A program made the position numbers and the translations under genes. DNA of 9,559 bases from RPQK01 sp041946865. Its GTDB lineage: Bacteria > Acidobacteriota > UBA6911 > RPQK01. Positions 1 to 6,154 of this stretch are shown piece after piece. Below the pieces are notes generated by a model, which saw only the letters and a program-made list of their open reading frames with translations, was not told the DNA's origin and searched no databases. Numbering within the stretch: position 1 is the first letter of the stretch; each line of letters opens with the position of its first letter. The stretch covers positions 1 through 9,559 of the forward strand of contig JBHGBF010000214.1 of NCBI GenBank assembly GCA_041946865.1, given 5' to 3'.

Positions 1-1
1 G

Positions 2-250
2 ATCGGCTACGTGGAGGTCGAGCCCGTCCAGGTGGGCCTGTTCTTCACCCTCATGCAGCGGCGCTACCGCCGCAAATCCACGCTGCTCACCTCGAATTTG
101 GGATTCGCCGAATGGCGCACCTTCCTGAAGAACGACCACCTGACCGCCGCCCTGATCGACCGTCTGACCGAGAACTCTTACGTGTTCAACATGAAAAACT
201 GCGTCAGCCTGAGACCCAAACAGCCGGCGGAACCGGAGCCGGGACCATGA
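2..250 (+). CDS. istB: IstB-like transposition helper ATPase, C-terminal fragment (partial)
   Basis: The reading frame is open from the window edge and ends in TGA at 248-250, giving about 82 visible residues. The peptide contains VGLFFTLMQRRYRRKSTLL followed by TSNLGFAEW and a segment rich in LIDRL. This matches the C-terminal third of IstB/DnaC-type AAA+ ATPases, where the [F]..[RRY]..[S..TSN..W] pattern covers the sensor-1 strand and following helices, and where a ..ALLDRL..H.. helix is usual. IstB proteins bind ATP and DNA and direct the IstA transposase of IS21 elements to target DNA. The Walker A and B motifs lie upstream of the window. The last residues (PKQPAEPEPGP) form a proline-rich tail. 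The stop overlaps the ATG of the next gene, so the two are probably translationally coupled. It could also be a DnaC-like replication helicase loader; the downstream repeat structure favours IstB. Confidence 0.75.
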   Translation: MGYVEVEPVQVGLFFTLMQRRYRRKSTLLTSNLGFAEWRTFLKNDHLTAALIDRLTENSYVFNMKNCVSLRPKQPAEPEPGP

Positions 251-1074
251 CTTCGCACCAGCGACGGGACGAGGCCGATCGGCTGCGGGGGGTCCCCCTC
301 GAAGCCGTGCTCACCGTCATGGGGGCCCGGCCTGAGCCCGCGGACAAGGCCAAGTGGCATACCGCCAGGGGGGTGCTCTCCGTGACCGGCCCGAAGTTCA
401 TGAACTGGAGCCAGGAGTTCGGCGGCGGCGGGGCCATCGATCTGGTCATGCACCTGCTCGAGCTCGACTTCAAAGGGGCGATCGGCTGGCTCCAGCGTCA
501 TTTCCCCGACCCCGTGTCGCCATCAGCATCCAGCTTGCGCGGGCCCAAGGACCTCCAACTGCCCCCATCCGATCCCGCCAAGGTCGAGATGGTGAGACGC
601 TATCTGTTGGGAGAACGCGCCCTGCCGGCGGACCTGCTCCAACTCCTGTTCGACTGCGCCCGGCTCTACGCCGATCACCGCGCCAACGCGGTCTTCGTGC
701 TGCTGGGAAGCGATCACACTCCGGTGGGCGCGGAGCTGCGCGGCACGGCCGGGACGTCCTGGCGGGGCCTGGCCCCCGGCTCCCGCAAAGACCTCGGTTA
801 CTTCTCCATCCCAGTGCCTGAAACCACCACGGTCGTCCTGTGTGAGTCCGCCATCGATGCCGTCAGTTGTCTGGCCTTGCATCCGGGCTGTCTTTGTCTT
901 TCCGCCTCCGGGGCCAGCCCCAACCCGGCCTGGCTTCCCTCACTAATCCGCCCCGGCTATGAGATCTATTGCGGCTTCGACACCGACCCCACCGGGGAGA
1001 AGATGCCCCAGGGCCATGATCGCCCGCTATCCTCGCGTCAAGCGCCTGCGCCCGCCCCAACACGACTGGAATGA
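247..1074 (+). CDS. TOPRIM-domain protein (primase-like / DUF3991-type), frameshifted near its C-terminus
   Basis: The ATG at 247 overlaps the upstream stop codon (ATGA), and the frame runs 275 codons to the TGA at 1072. Residues about 35-85 (KWHT..G.LSVTG.KFMNW....GGGGAIDLVMHLL) form an N-terminal module typical of primase-like proteins related to the CHC2 zinc-finger region, here without the zinc cysteines. Residues about 195-255 form a TOPRIM fold. E200 in VVLCESAIDAVS is the conserved glutamate, and D245/D247 in YCGFDTDPTG form the DxD metal-binding pair. TOPRIM domains bind Mg2+ and catalyse nucleotidyl transfer or strand cleavage; in mobile elements they occur in primases and relaxase-associated proteins. 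The tail after about residue 256 does not look like the family. The expected tail is in another frame (see the separate entry). The actual function in this element is unknown. Confidence 0.7.
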   Translation: MTSHQRRDEADRLRGVPLEAVLTVMGARPEPADKAKWHTARGVLSVTGPKFMNWSQEFGGGGAIDLVMHLLELDFKGAIGWLQRHFPDPVSPSASSLRGPKDLQLPPSDPAKVEMVRRYLLGERALPADLLQLLFDCARLYADHRANAVFVLLGSDHTPVGAELRGTAGTSWRGLAPGSRKDLGYFSIPVPETTTVVLCESAIDAVSCLALHPGCLCLSASGASPNPAWLPSLIRPGYEIYCGFDTDPTGEKMPQGHDRPLSSRQAPAPAPTRLE

Positions 1075-1123
1075 CTCGCTCCCATCACGCTTCAGACAGC
1101 TCCCGCTTCTGCCCACCACCTGA
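1013..1123 (+). other. Out-of-frame C-terminal tail of the TOPRIM protein (frameshift)
   Basis: Read from 1016 in the frame one base off from the TOPRIM gene, the sequence gives MIARYPRVKRLRPP, then QHDWNDSL, ending in TGA at 1121-1123. Tails of the form [MI..HP.V.RL.P...DWN..L] are what I expect at the end of this TOPRIM family. Dropping one G from the GGG at 1011-1013 joins the two frames smoothly as ...EKMPQ-AMIARYP.... The ancestral gene therefore most likely spanned 247-1123, about 291 residues. Whether the extra G is a real mutation, a sequencing error or a site of recoding cannot be settled here. Confidence 0.65.
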
Positions 1124-1143
1124 CTTCTGCTCGTTGCCACTCG

Positions 1144-1243
1144 CTCTACTTGGAAAACAACCCCCTCTACTTGGAAACAAACAACATCCATCCCGACCTT
1201 TCCTTCCCAGCAGGTTACCACCGATGTCTCCCCCACTTGGAAA
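1144..1243 (+). repeat. Three direct repeats with core ACTTGGAAA
   Basis: The sequence CTCTACTTGGAAAACAA (1144-1160) recurs as CTCTACTTGGAAACAA (1165-1180), and a more degenerate copy, CCCCACTTGGAAAGAAAAA, starts at 1231. The shared nine-base core begins at 1148, 1169 and 1235, so the first two cores are exactly 21 bases apart, or two helical turns. This phasing and the position just inside the presumed element end fit transposase-binding repeats of an IS21-type end. No coding function is evident in this stretch. Confidence 0.6.
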
Positions 1244-1274
1244 GAAAAACACCTCCCTCTCCCGTGGACATATC

Positions 1275-1310
1275 GTCCAATTTATCCAAGCAAACAGTGG
1301 TCAATTTATC
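1275..1310 (+). repeat. Two direct repeats with core CAATTTATC at the presumed right end of the element
   Basis: GTCCAATTTATC (1275-1286) and GGTCAATTTATC (1299-1310) share the core CAATTTATC, with copies 24 bases apart. The second copy is directly followed by sequence that reads as amidohydrolase coding sequence, so it probably marks the element terminus. GGTCAATT-like repeats are, from memory, common in ends of IS21-family elements. The exact last base is uncertain. Confidence 0.55.
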
Positions 1311-1314
1311 TGAG

Positions 1315-2265
1315 CGGTATAGTGTGCCCAAGCTCGAAACGGCCTATCGCCGGCTGATTGCACCCGGTTTCTACCGCAAAGTCCTCCAGGAGGTCGCCCG
1401 GATCGAATCCTGCCAGGTCAACTATCTCGGCGCGCCGTTCATGGAATCAGAGCAACCCCTGCTCCTCATGCAGGACCTGAAGTTCGTGGGGATGCACATA
1501 GGCCCGAATATCGACGAGTATGCCCCCAAGGCCGGCATTCAGGTGAAGGATCTGACCGACTGGCACCGGGTCATCGACTGGTGGTTCTCCACCTATGCTC
1601 CCTATGCGGTCGCCATCCAATCGCAGGCGGCCTATTCGCGCGGATTGGATTACGAAGAGGTTCCAACCGAACGTGCCGCACCAGTCATGCGCAGGAAGCT
1701 GGATGGCGACCCGATAAGCGATAAGGAGAAGAAGGCTCTGGAGGACCACCTCTTCTGGTACGTTATCCGCAAAGCGACTGGAGCAAATCTGCCTGTCAAG
1801 CTGCACACCGGCTACTATGCGGGGGAGAACCAGATGCCGCTGGGACGGGTGTCGGCCAACCCAGCCTCGGCTTCCGAGCTCTGCCGCAAAAGCCCTGACA
1901 CACGCTTCGTTTTCATGCACATCGGGTATCCGTAAGCACTACACGAATGCGCACATCGACATGTGCTGGGCCTGGATCGTTAGCCCGATCGCCAGTGTGA
2001 ACTTTCTCAAACAGTATCTGGTCACCGCACCCGCCAACAAAGTGCTGACTTTTGGCGGCGACTACTTCTCGGTGGAGCCGGTGGTCGGGCACGCGGCCCT
2101 TGCCGCGGGCTGGAGCTGGTTTTGCGGCAGCTGGTCGAGGAAGGGTGGTTGAGCCTTCAGGAAGCTCTCGATCTGGCTGAACCGATCATGCGGGGCAACG
2201 CCCGGCGGATCTTCTCCCTGGACGAGAAGGAGCAGAGGCTCCGCCACCCGCCTTGGGCGAGTTGA
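1315..2265 (+). pseudogene. Amidohydrolase (COG2159-type metal-dependent hydrolase), 5'-truncated and twice frameshifted
   Basis: Three successive frame segments read as one protein. The first runs from about 1315 to the TAA at 1933 and covers the middle of the protein, including VNYLGAPF, VIDWWFSTYAPYAVAIQSQA, VKLHTGYYAG and FVFMHIGYP. The second runs from 1934 to about 2110 (KHYTNAHIDMCWAW, LTFGGDYF). The third runs to the TGA at 2263 (LEELV-like VLRQLVEEGWLSLQEALDL, MRGNARRIF). Family metal ligands are visible: histidines at 1804 (KLHTG) and 1918 (MHIGYP), and the aspartate at 2060 (FGGD). The N-terminal part with the HxH motif is missing; the coding sequence begins right after the mobile-element repeats, so insertion probably removed or displaced it. 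At 1933 about 25 bases appear lost if family spacing holds. At about 2110 one G appears missing from a GGG run. It is not expected to make an active enzyme, and its former substrate is unknown. Confidence 0.75.
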
Positions 2266-2278
2266 GGGCCGAGGAGGT

Positions 2279-2318
2279 ATCCACGAAAGACCTTCGCGTC
2301 TTGTGTGGATGCCTTTTG
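2279..2318 (+). terminator. Candidate intrinsic terminator between convergent genes
   Basis: ATCCAC (2279-2284) pairs with GTGGAT (2305-2310). Inside it AAGAC (2287-2291) pairs with GTCTT (2298-2302) around a six-base CTTCGC loop, leaving a two-by-two internal loop. TTTT follows at 2313-2316, so the signal is best read on the plus strand, ending the amidohydrolase transcript. It lies only 10 bases beyond the stop of the minus-strand DUF6259 gene, so the hairpin may also stall that transcript. However, no T-tract follows it in that direction. Confidence 0.45.
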
Positions 2319-2319
2319 A

Positions 2320-4422
2320 TCAGCTTCGCCGCCGGGTGAGGAAACCCATCTCTCCGGCTTTGGTCTTCAGGCTCAGGGGCTGCACGCGGTCCTTCGGCCA
2401 CCCGAGTCTCTTCCCATCGAACCGTACTTCGCCTTCGAAGGCTTGAGGCGTGAAGTAGACCACGGTGACACCGTCACCCGATGCATAGACTTTTGCCTGG
2501 GCTCCATCCGGCCTGATCTCGAGACCGAGAGTGTCTTGAAAGCCGAAGGGGTACCCCGGAGACCTCGACTCTCTAAGCCGCCGCCGTGCAGCTACGAAGT
2601 CCCGCAACGCCGCGAGCATCTCCCCCTCCAGCTTCTCGCTCGCATAGGGAGACGGGAATGGCGCGACCAGGATCGGGCACCCCATCAGGAACGCTTGTGC
2701 CACGCTCGTGCGGATGTTACCGGCATCAACGCCCGCCATGCTCATCTTGTCAGGATGCGTGAAGCGGAGCGTATCGATGATCGGCAGGTGCCAGAGATCG
2801 ATCCACCTGGCCTGGACATCGCTGCCCCCCTCGCAGGAGAGAAAGGCATTCGGGCCTGCCATTTCCCGCCACGTTCGGTAGAGCCTGGTGGCTCCCCGCG
2901 ATTGTGCGGACAGTGCGCTGAGAGCGCTGTTCCCATGGTCGTGCTCAGCCTTCGTACAGATGAACTGATGGCCAAAGCCCTCGTCGAAGTACATGGCGGC
3001 GATGCCGGAGCGGACAAATCCCGGATAGATCTTCTCGGCCCAGAGCTGATGCCATTCGGGGACGGCCATGCAGGCGATCCCGCCCAGCGAGGTGTGCCAG
3101 TCCCTGTGGGGGTAGTTCATCCTCGTATCCGCGGCGGGGACGCAGTTGGTCGCCTCCCGGTGGAGGAAATAGGGGTGGGCGTAAAGCGTGATGCCGGCAA
3201 TCCCCAGCTCGCGGATCTTCCTGAACGCCTCGTCCGCCGCCTCTTGGCCGCCTGCTTCCGGGCACATCGGCAGGTGATCCGGCATCTTGTAGATGCCCCA
3301 AGTCGTCCCCGTGCCCAGCACGTTCAGGATCACGCTCTGAGGTTCAATGTCCAGCCTGGCGACGGCCTCCTTGACGAGTGCCGGAAGATCTGCGAAACGG
3401 TTGACGACTTTCCCATTCGGATAGTCATAGGCTTTGCCCCGGTCCTTGGGGGGATCTCCCCAGGCAACGTGACTGTTCAGGACGATGTCACAGGAGCGGA
3501 CCGGCTCGGCGGTTCGCTGCCAGTCCAGAAAGTCCTCGGCGAAGACGTGGTCGTACCGTGATCGATAGGCCTGTGCCGTTTCGCGCCAGTCACCGTTGTG
3601 GAGGACCAGGAGCCATTCGTCGCTCACGAACTGCTCGCCGGGCCCAAGCGCGTAGACCTGCTGGCTGCCGTTGTACCCCCACATGAAAGCCCGGCTGCCT
3701 TCGAGACAAAAGAGCCGCCACCCGAGGTTAAGGCCCAGAGCGCTCGCTTCCACGTGACCCACCATGTCGAGCTCGCCTCGGTCCAGGTAACCGGTTCCAA
3801 TGCCTGCTGACGGAGAGGCAAAGTCCATCCAACCGAACACCATCCCTGTCGGCATGGTGGGGGGTATGCTGAACGATCGCCTCCCCGCCTCGAGACCCAG
3901 GAAGAGCCAGTTCACCCAGTAGCGGCTGCGGTTGTTCAAAGCGGTCCTCACCCTGAGGTAGTTTTGATCAGGCGCCAGGGTGTAGGCGCAAGAGACCTCG
4001 AGCCCCGTGACTGCGTTCGCGTCCTTCAGGTCCGGGAAGCGGAGGACGAGCGTCTCCCTGTCGGCGCCGCTTGATCTCTCCATCTCGACCCGTCGCTGGA
4101 CGTCTCGACAAACCGCGAGGTCATGAACGACCGATCCGTCTCTTTTGCCCAGCCGGACTCGCAGGGGGGAGGCTGCGCTCCCCGGCGGCTGGATCCGGGT
4201 CTTTCCCGCCTTGTCAGCCAGCGAGACGAGCGCCCCGCTGGCTTCATCAAACACCAGCTCGATGCGGCTGTTGGCCAAGCGAAACCCGGCGGAGGCCTTT
4301 GACGGGCTGCTCGCCGCTGGAGTCTCTCGCTCGTTGCCCGCCTCTGCCAGCCCGGTCGTGCTTGCCGCGAAAGCCGTCGCCCCGGTACTTTTCAGGAATG
4401 TCCGCCTCGGTAGTCTCTGCAT
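2320..4422 (-). CDS. Tat-exported DUF6259-type protein, putative TIM-barrel glycoside hydrolase
   Basis: The 700-residue protein starts with a twin-arginine leader (MQRLPRRTFLKSTGATAFAA). I chose the ATG at 4422 because AAGGAG lies 5 bases upstream and the Tat motif then sits at residues 6-7; a longer frame from 4503 would add 27 residues inside the upstream gene. Residues about 45-290 look like an N-terminal beta-sandwich (FRLANSRIELVFDEASG.L..L). The centre (about 300-600) has repeated beta/alpha signatures of a TIM barrel: ILNVLGTGTTWG, AGITLYAHPYF, AAMYFDEGFG and LSCEGGSD. A small beta domain closes the protein. D480/E481 and E531 sit at barrel strand ends and are candidate catalytic acids. 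DUF6259 members are found with carbohydrate enzymes but, to my knowledge, have no settled activity. The gene is downstream of, and probably translationally coupled to, the TPR gene. Glycan hydrolysis in the periplasm or outside the cell is inference. Confidence 0.75.
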   Translation of the reverse strand: MQRLPRRTFLKSTGATAFAASTTGLAEAGNERETPAASSPSKASAGFRLANSRIELVFDEASGALVSLADKAGKTRIQPPGSAASPLRVRLGKRDGSVVHDLAVCRDVQRRVEMERSSGADRETLVLRFPDLKDANAVTGLEVSCAYTLAPDQNYLRVRTALNNRSRYWVNWLFLGLEAGRRSFSIPPTMPTGMVFGWMDFASPSAGIGTGYLDRGELDMVGHVEASALGLNLGWRLFCLEGSRAFMWGYNGSQQVYALGPGEQFVSDEWLLVLHNGDWRETAQAYRSRYDHVFAEDFLDWQRTAEPVRSCDIVLNSHVAWGDPPKDRGKAYDYPNGKVVNRFADLPALVKEAVARLDIEPQSVILNVLGTGTTWGIYKMPDHLPMCPEAGGQEAADEAFRKIRELGIAGITLYAHPYFLHREATNCVPAADTRMNYPHRDWHTSLGGIACMAVPEWHQLWAEKIYPGFVRSGIAAMYFDEGFGHQFICTKAEHDHGNSALSALSAQSRGATRLYRTWREMAGPNAFLSCEGGSDVQARWIDLWHLPIIDTLRFTHPDKMSMAGVDAGNIRTSVAQAFLMGCPILVAPFPSPYASEKLEGEMLAALRDFVAARRRLRESRSPGYPFGFQDTLGLEIRPDGAQAKVYASGDGVTVVYFTPQAFEGEVRFDGKRLGWPKDRVQPLSLKTKAGEMGFLTRRRS

Positions 4423-4427
4423 TCGCG

Positions 4428-4433
4428 CTCCTT
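4428..4433 (-). promoter_or_regulatory. Ribosome binding site AAGGAG deciding the DUF6259 start
   Basis: On the minus strand AAGGAG begins within the TGA stop of the TPR gene (TGAAGGAG) and ends 5 bases before the ATG at 4422. This supports the shorter start and suggests that ribosomes finishing the TPR gene reinitiate on the next one. Confidence 0.7.
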
Positions 4434-6010
4434 CATTTCTCCACGCTGAACAAACTTCTCCCATACTTTTCCTGTTCCAGGTCGTGCAGTCGCTTGTACT
4501 CATCCATCGCGGTCCTGGCCTCCGGGATCCGTCCGGCCTTTTGCAGGACCCTGGAGAGCTGGTAGTACGAGTCCGCGCTCTCTGGATTCAGGCTGACTGC
4601 TTTCCGCAGGGAAGCGATCGACTCGTCACTCCTGCCCAGCTTCGAGTAGAGCTTGCCGAGGGCCAGATGAGCGTCAGCGAAGCGAGGGGCCAGGCTGACT
4701 GCCTTGGTCAGAAGCTCCTCGGCCTCGCGCGCCTCCGGGCCTTGGCCGGTCGCTGCCTCGGCCAGCGCGACGCCCTGAAAGTACCAGCCCTCGTGACTCT
4801 GCGGCTGGGCCACCGCTAGTCGCCTGCCCGCTTCAAGCAACTGGTCCCACTGCTTGAGCTTTAGGTGCGCGACGCCCAGAAGCGACATCGCGGGGACGTA
4901 CTTCGGATCGATCGCCAGCGCGGTTTCAAGCTCACGCACAGCCATCTCTGCATCCATCCCTCGCGCCAGACCCGTGAGGGCCAGCGAGGTGTGCAAGGGC
5001 GCTGAATTGGGAAGCTTTTCGAGTCCCAGCTTCAGGAAAGCCGCCGCCGCCGAATCTGAATTGTAGAAAAGAAGAAACTCGGAAATCTTGAGGTAATAGT
5101 CCTCGACCCCGGGCGCTAGCTCGATGGCCCTTCTGAGATGTTCGAGCGCCTTTTGCGGCTCATTCAGCCTGTAGCTCGTGTAGCCGAGGAGCGCGTTCCA
5201 CTCCGCCTCAGCGCTGCTCCAGGCCTCGATCGCCAGGAGCAGGGACTGGGCTTTCTCGTATTCGCCGCGGTCAACCGTCCTCCGGCTGAGTTGGAGTACC
5301 TGCCCCCGGAGCTCGGCTCGCGCCTTGGCGGCTTTCCCTAGACACTCTTTTGCCAGTGTGAAGTCACCCGCGTCCGCAGCCAGGAGGCCAACCGAGAAAA
5401 GAAGCTGGGGGTCGGGACTCCCGGCCGACAGCGACTGCAACAGGGTGCGAGCCTCCGCCTTTTGACCGCGTGCCAGCAACGCGTCGGCAAGCGCCACTGA
5501 GACGCCGGGATCGTCCGGACGGAGCCGGTGCGCAGCGCTCAGGTGCTCGACCGCCGCTTGGGCGTCTCCTTGCTGGAGCTTGATCCGCCCCAGGTTGAAC
5601 CGGGCGCTGACGTTGCCGGGCGCCAGTCGAACCACCTCGGCGAGTTGCTCGGCCCCTTCCTTCACTTTTCCCCGCGAAAGGAGGTTCACGGCCAGATTGT
5701 TCCGGGCCTCGGTGAAGGAAGCGTCCAGTTCGAGGCTTTTTCGAAACAGCCTCTCGGCCGTCTCCAGATCCTGGCGTCGGGTCGCGCAGATCCCCAGCAG
5801 GTTGTAGACCGGCCCGAAGTTCGGGCTGGCTTTCGCAAGCGCCTGCGCGCTGGCGCACGCCTCCTCCGTTCGGCCTGCCGTCATGTCCGCCAGCATCCGG
5901 TTGTAGTCGGCGGCGTGGGCCTTAGTCTGGCCCAGCGCCCACCATTGCCCGCCTCCGCTCACTGTCCACAGTAAACTGACCATCAGCGCCGACAGGGCTG
6001 GAATTTTCAT
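4433..6010 (-). CDS. Secreted tetratricopeptide-repeat (TPR) protein
   Basis: The 525-residue protein starts at the ATG at 6010, with AAGGG 9 bases upstream. A TTG two codons earlier (6016) has a worse spacing. Residues 1 to about 33 form a Sec-type signal peptide (MKIPALSALMVSLLW..., ending in KAHA before ADYN). The rest is almost entirely tandem 34-residue TPR helix pairs, about a dozen. Clear copies include NLLGICATRRQDLETAERLF, ARFNLGRIKLQQGDAQAAVE, HLALGKLYSKLGRSDESIAS and YYQLSRVLQKAGRIPEARTA. No enzymatic domain is visible. TPR solenoids mediate protein-protein contacts. Proteins like this are frequent in Acidobacteriota, often beside exported enzymes. Lying first in the operon, before a Tat-exported hydrolase, it may scaffold or assist the exported enzymes; this is inference. 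Without a membrane anchor or lipobox it should be periplasmic or secreted. Confidence 0.8.
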   Translation of the reverse strand: MKIPALSALMVSLLWTVSGGGQWWALGQTKAHAADYNRMLADMTAGRTEEACASAQALAKASPNFGPVYNLLGICATRRQDLETAERLFRKSLELDASFTEARNNLAVNLLSRGKVKEGAEQLAEVVRLAPGNVSARFNLGRIKLQQGDAQAAVEHLSAAHRLRPDDPGVSVALADALLARGQKAEARTLLQSLSAGSPDPQLLFSVGLLAADAGDFTLAKECLGKAAKARAELRGQVLQLSRRTVDRGEYEKAQSLLLAIEAWSSAEAEWNALLGYTSYRLNEPQKALEHLRRAIELAPGVEDYYLKISEFLLFYNSDSAAAAFLKLGLEKLPNSAPLHTSLALTGLARGMDAEMAVRELETALAIDPKYVPAMSLLGVAHLKLKQWDQLLEAGRRLAVAQPQSHEGWYFQGVALAEAATGQGPEAREAEELLTKAVSLAPRFADAHLALGKLYSKLGRSDESIASLRKAVSLNPESADSYYQLSRVLQKAGRIPEARTAMDEYKRLHDLEQEKYGRSLFSVEK

Positions 6011-6036
6011 TGACAAGTGCCCTTGTCCAGTGTAAT
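6010..6036 (+). promoter_or_regulatory. Weak candidate promoter facing the GH116 gene
   Basis: TTGACA (6010-6015) is a perfect -35 box and TGTAAT (6031-6036) matches the -10 consensus at 5 of 6 positions. The spacing is only 15 bases, shorter than the preferred 17. The -10 box is the first part of the LacI-like operator. If real, the operator would control both directions. The 5' leader to the ATG at 6155 would be about 110 bases. Confidence 0.3.
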
Positions 6037-6044
6037 CGTTTACG
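6031..6044. promoter_or_regulatory. LacI-family-like operator TGTAATCGTTTACG
   Basis: This is an imperfect 14-base palindrome around a central CG, with 4 of 6 positions per arm matching. It has the TGTAA..CG..TTACA look of LacI/GalR-family operators that control sugar genes. It starts 3 bases downstream of the minus-strand -10 box, so a bound repressor would cover the predicted transcription start. It also lies downstream of a TTGACA box facing the GH116 gene. No regulator gene is in the window. Confidence 0.45.
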
Positions 6045-6046
6045 CG

Positions 6047-6075
6047 ATCTTATTGCGGCGTCTTCGGATGGTCAA
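6047..6075 (-). promoter_or_regulatory. Candidate sigma-70-type promoter for the TPR-DUF6259 operon
   Basis: On the minus strand TTGACC (6075-6070) is followed after exactly 17 bases by TAAGAT (6052-6047). The predicted start falls near 6040, about 30 bases before the ATG at 6010 and inside the LacI-like operator. The -35 box matches consensus at 5 of 6 positions and the -10 box at 4 of 6. This is the best promoter candidate in the divergent region. Confidence 0.5.
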
Positions 6076-6138
6076 GGAGTTTCTCCTGCCGACCTCTGGT
6101 ACGAGCCAGACTGATGGAATTGCTTTCACAGCATGGTT

Positions 6139-6152
6139 CTGAGGTGACTCAG
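6139..6152 (+). promoter_or_regulatory. Strong ribosome binding site GAGGTGA within a small hairpin
   Basis: GAGGTGA (6141-6147) is an excellent complement to the 16S 3' end and lies 7 bases before the ATG at 6155, fixing that start. The same bases sit in CTGAG-GTGA-CTCAG, a five-base-pair stem with a four-base loop, which would partly hide the site when folded. A modest tuning of GH116 translation is possible. Confidence 0.5.
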
Positions 6153-6154
6153 CG

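Larger units (their letters stand above)
1..1311 (+). mobile_element. Right-hand part of an IS21-like element with a TOPRIM passenger gene
   Basis: Three things define this region: an IstB-like gene end at the left edge, a TOPRIM gene translationally coupled to it, and a repeat-rich noncoding end at about 1144-1310. IS21-family elements are known to carry istA-istB and multiple short repeats at their ends. The istA gene and left end lie outside the window. The right boundary is inferred from the last CAATTTATC repeat (1302-1310) and from the resumption of amidohydrolase-like coding sequence right after it. I cannot identify the exact terminal base or a target-site duplication, because the other end is not visible. 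A TOPRIM gene is not part of the canonical two-gene IS21 layout, so the element may be a variant or a larger transposon. Confidence 0.6.

Noticed and set aside
1144..1310. Possible CRISPR array
   Set aside because: The repeats are only about 9-16 bases, of two kinds, with irregular spacing and no cas genes; a transposon end explains them better.
1150..1314. N-terminal extension of the amidohydrolase frame back to 1150
   Set aside because: It starts at a TTG inside the repeat region and encodes low-complexity sequence; it is read-through of mobile-element DNA, not original protein.
2443..3561. Long plus-strand open frame (372 codons) opposite the DUF6259 gene
   Set aside because: It is rich in Arg, Pro and Gly with no recognisable domain or RBS, and lies fully opposite a gene with clear protein signatures; it is a GC-rich shadow frame.
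4423..4503. Longer N-terminus for the DUF6259 protein starting at 4503
   Set aside because: It would overlap the TPR gene by 71 bases and bury the Tat leader; the ATG at 4422 has a proper AAGGAG site.
4145..4819. Plus-strand open frame spanning the TPR-DUF6259 junction
   Set aside because: No RBS or known motif; it overlaps two well-supported minus-strand genes.
6075..6087. Inverted repeat AGGAG-TTT-CTCCT as an operator or terminator
   Set aside because: Only five base pairs with a three-base loop, no T-tract, and partly overlapping the -35 box; it is likely chance.
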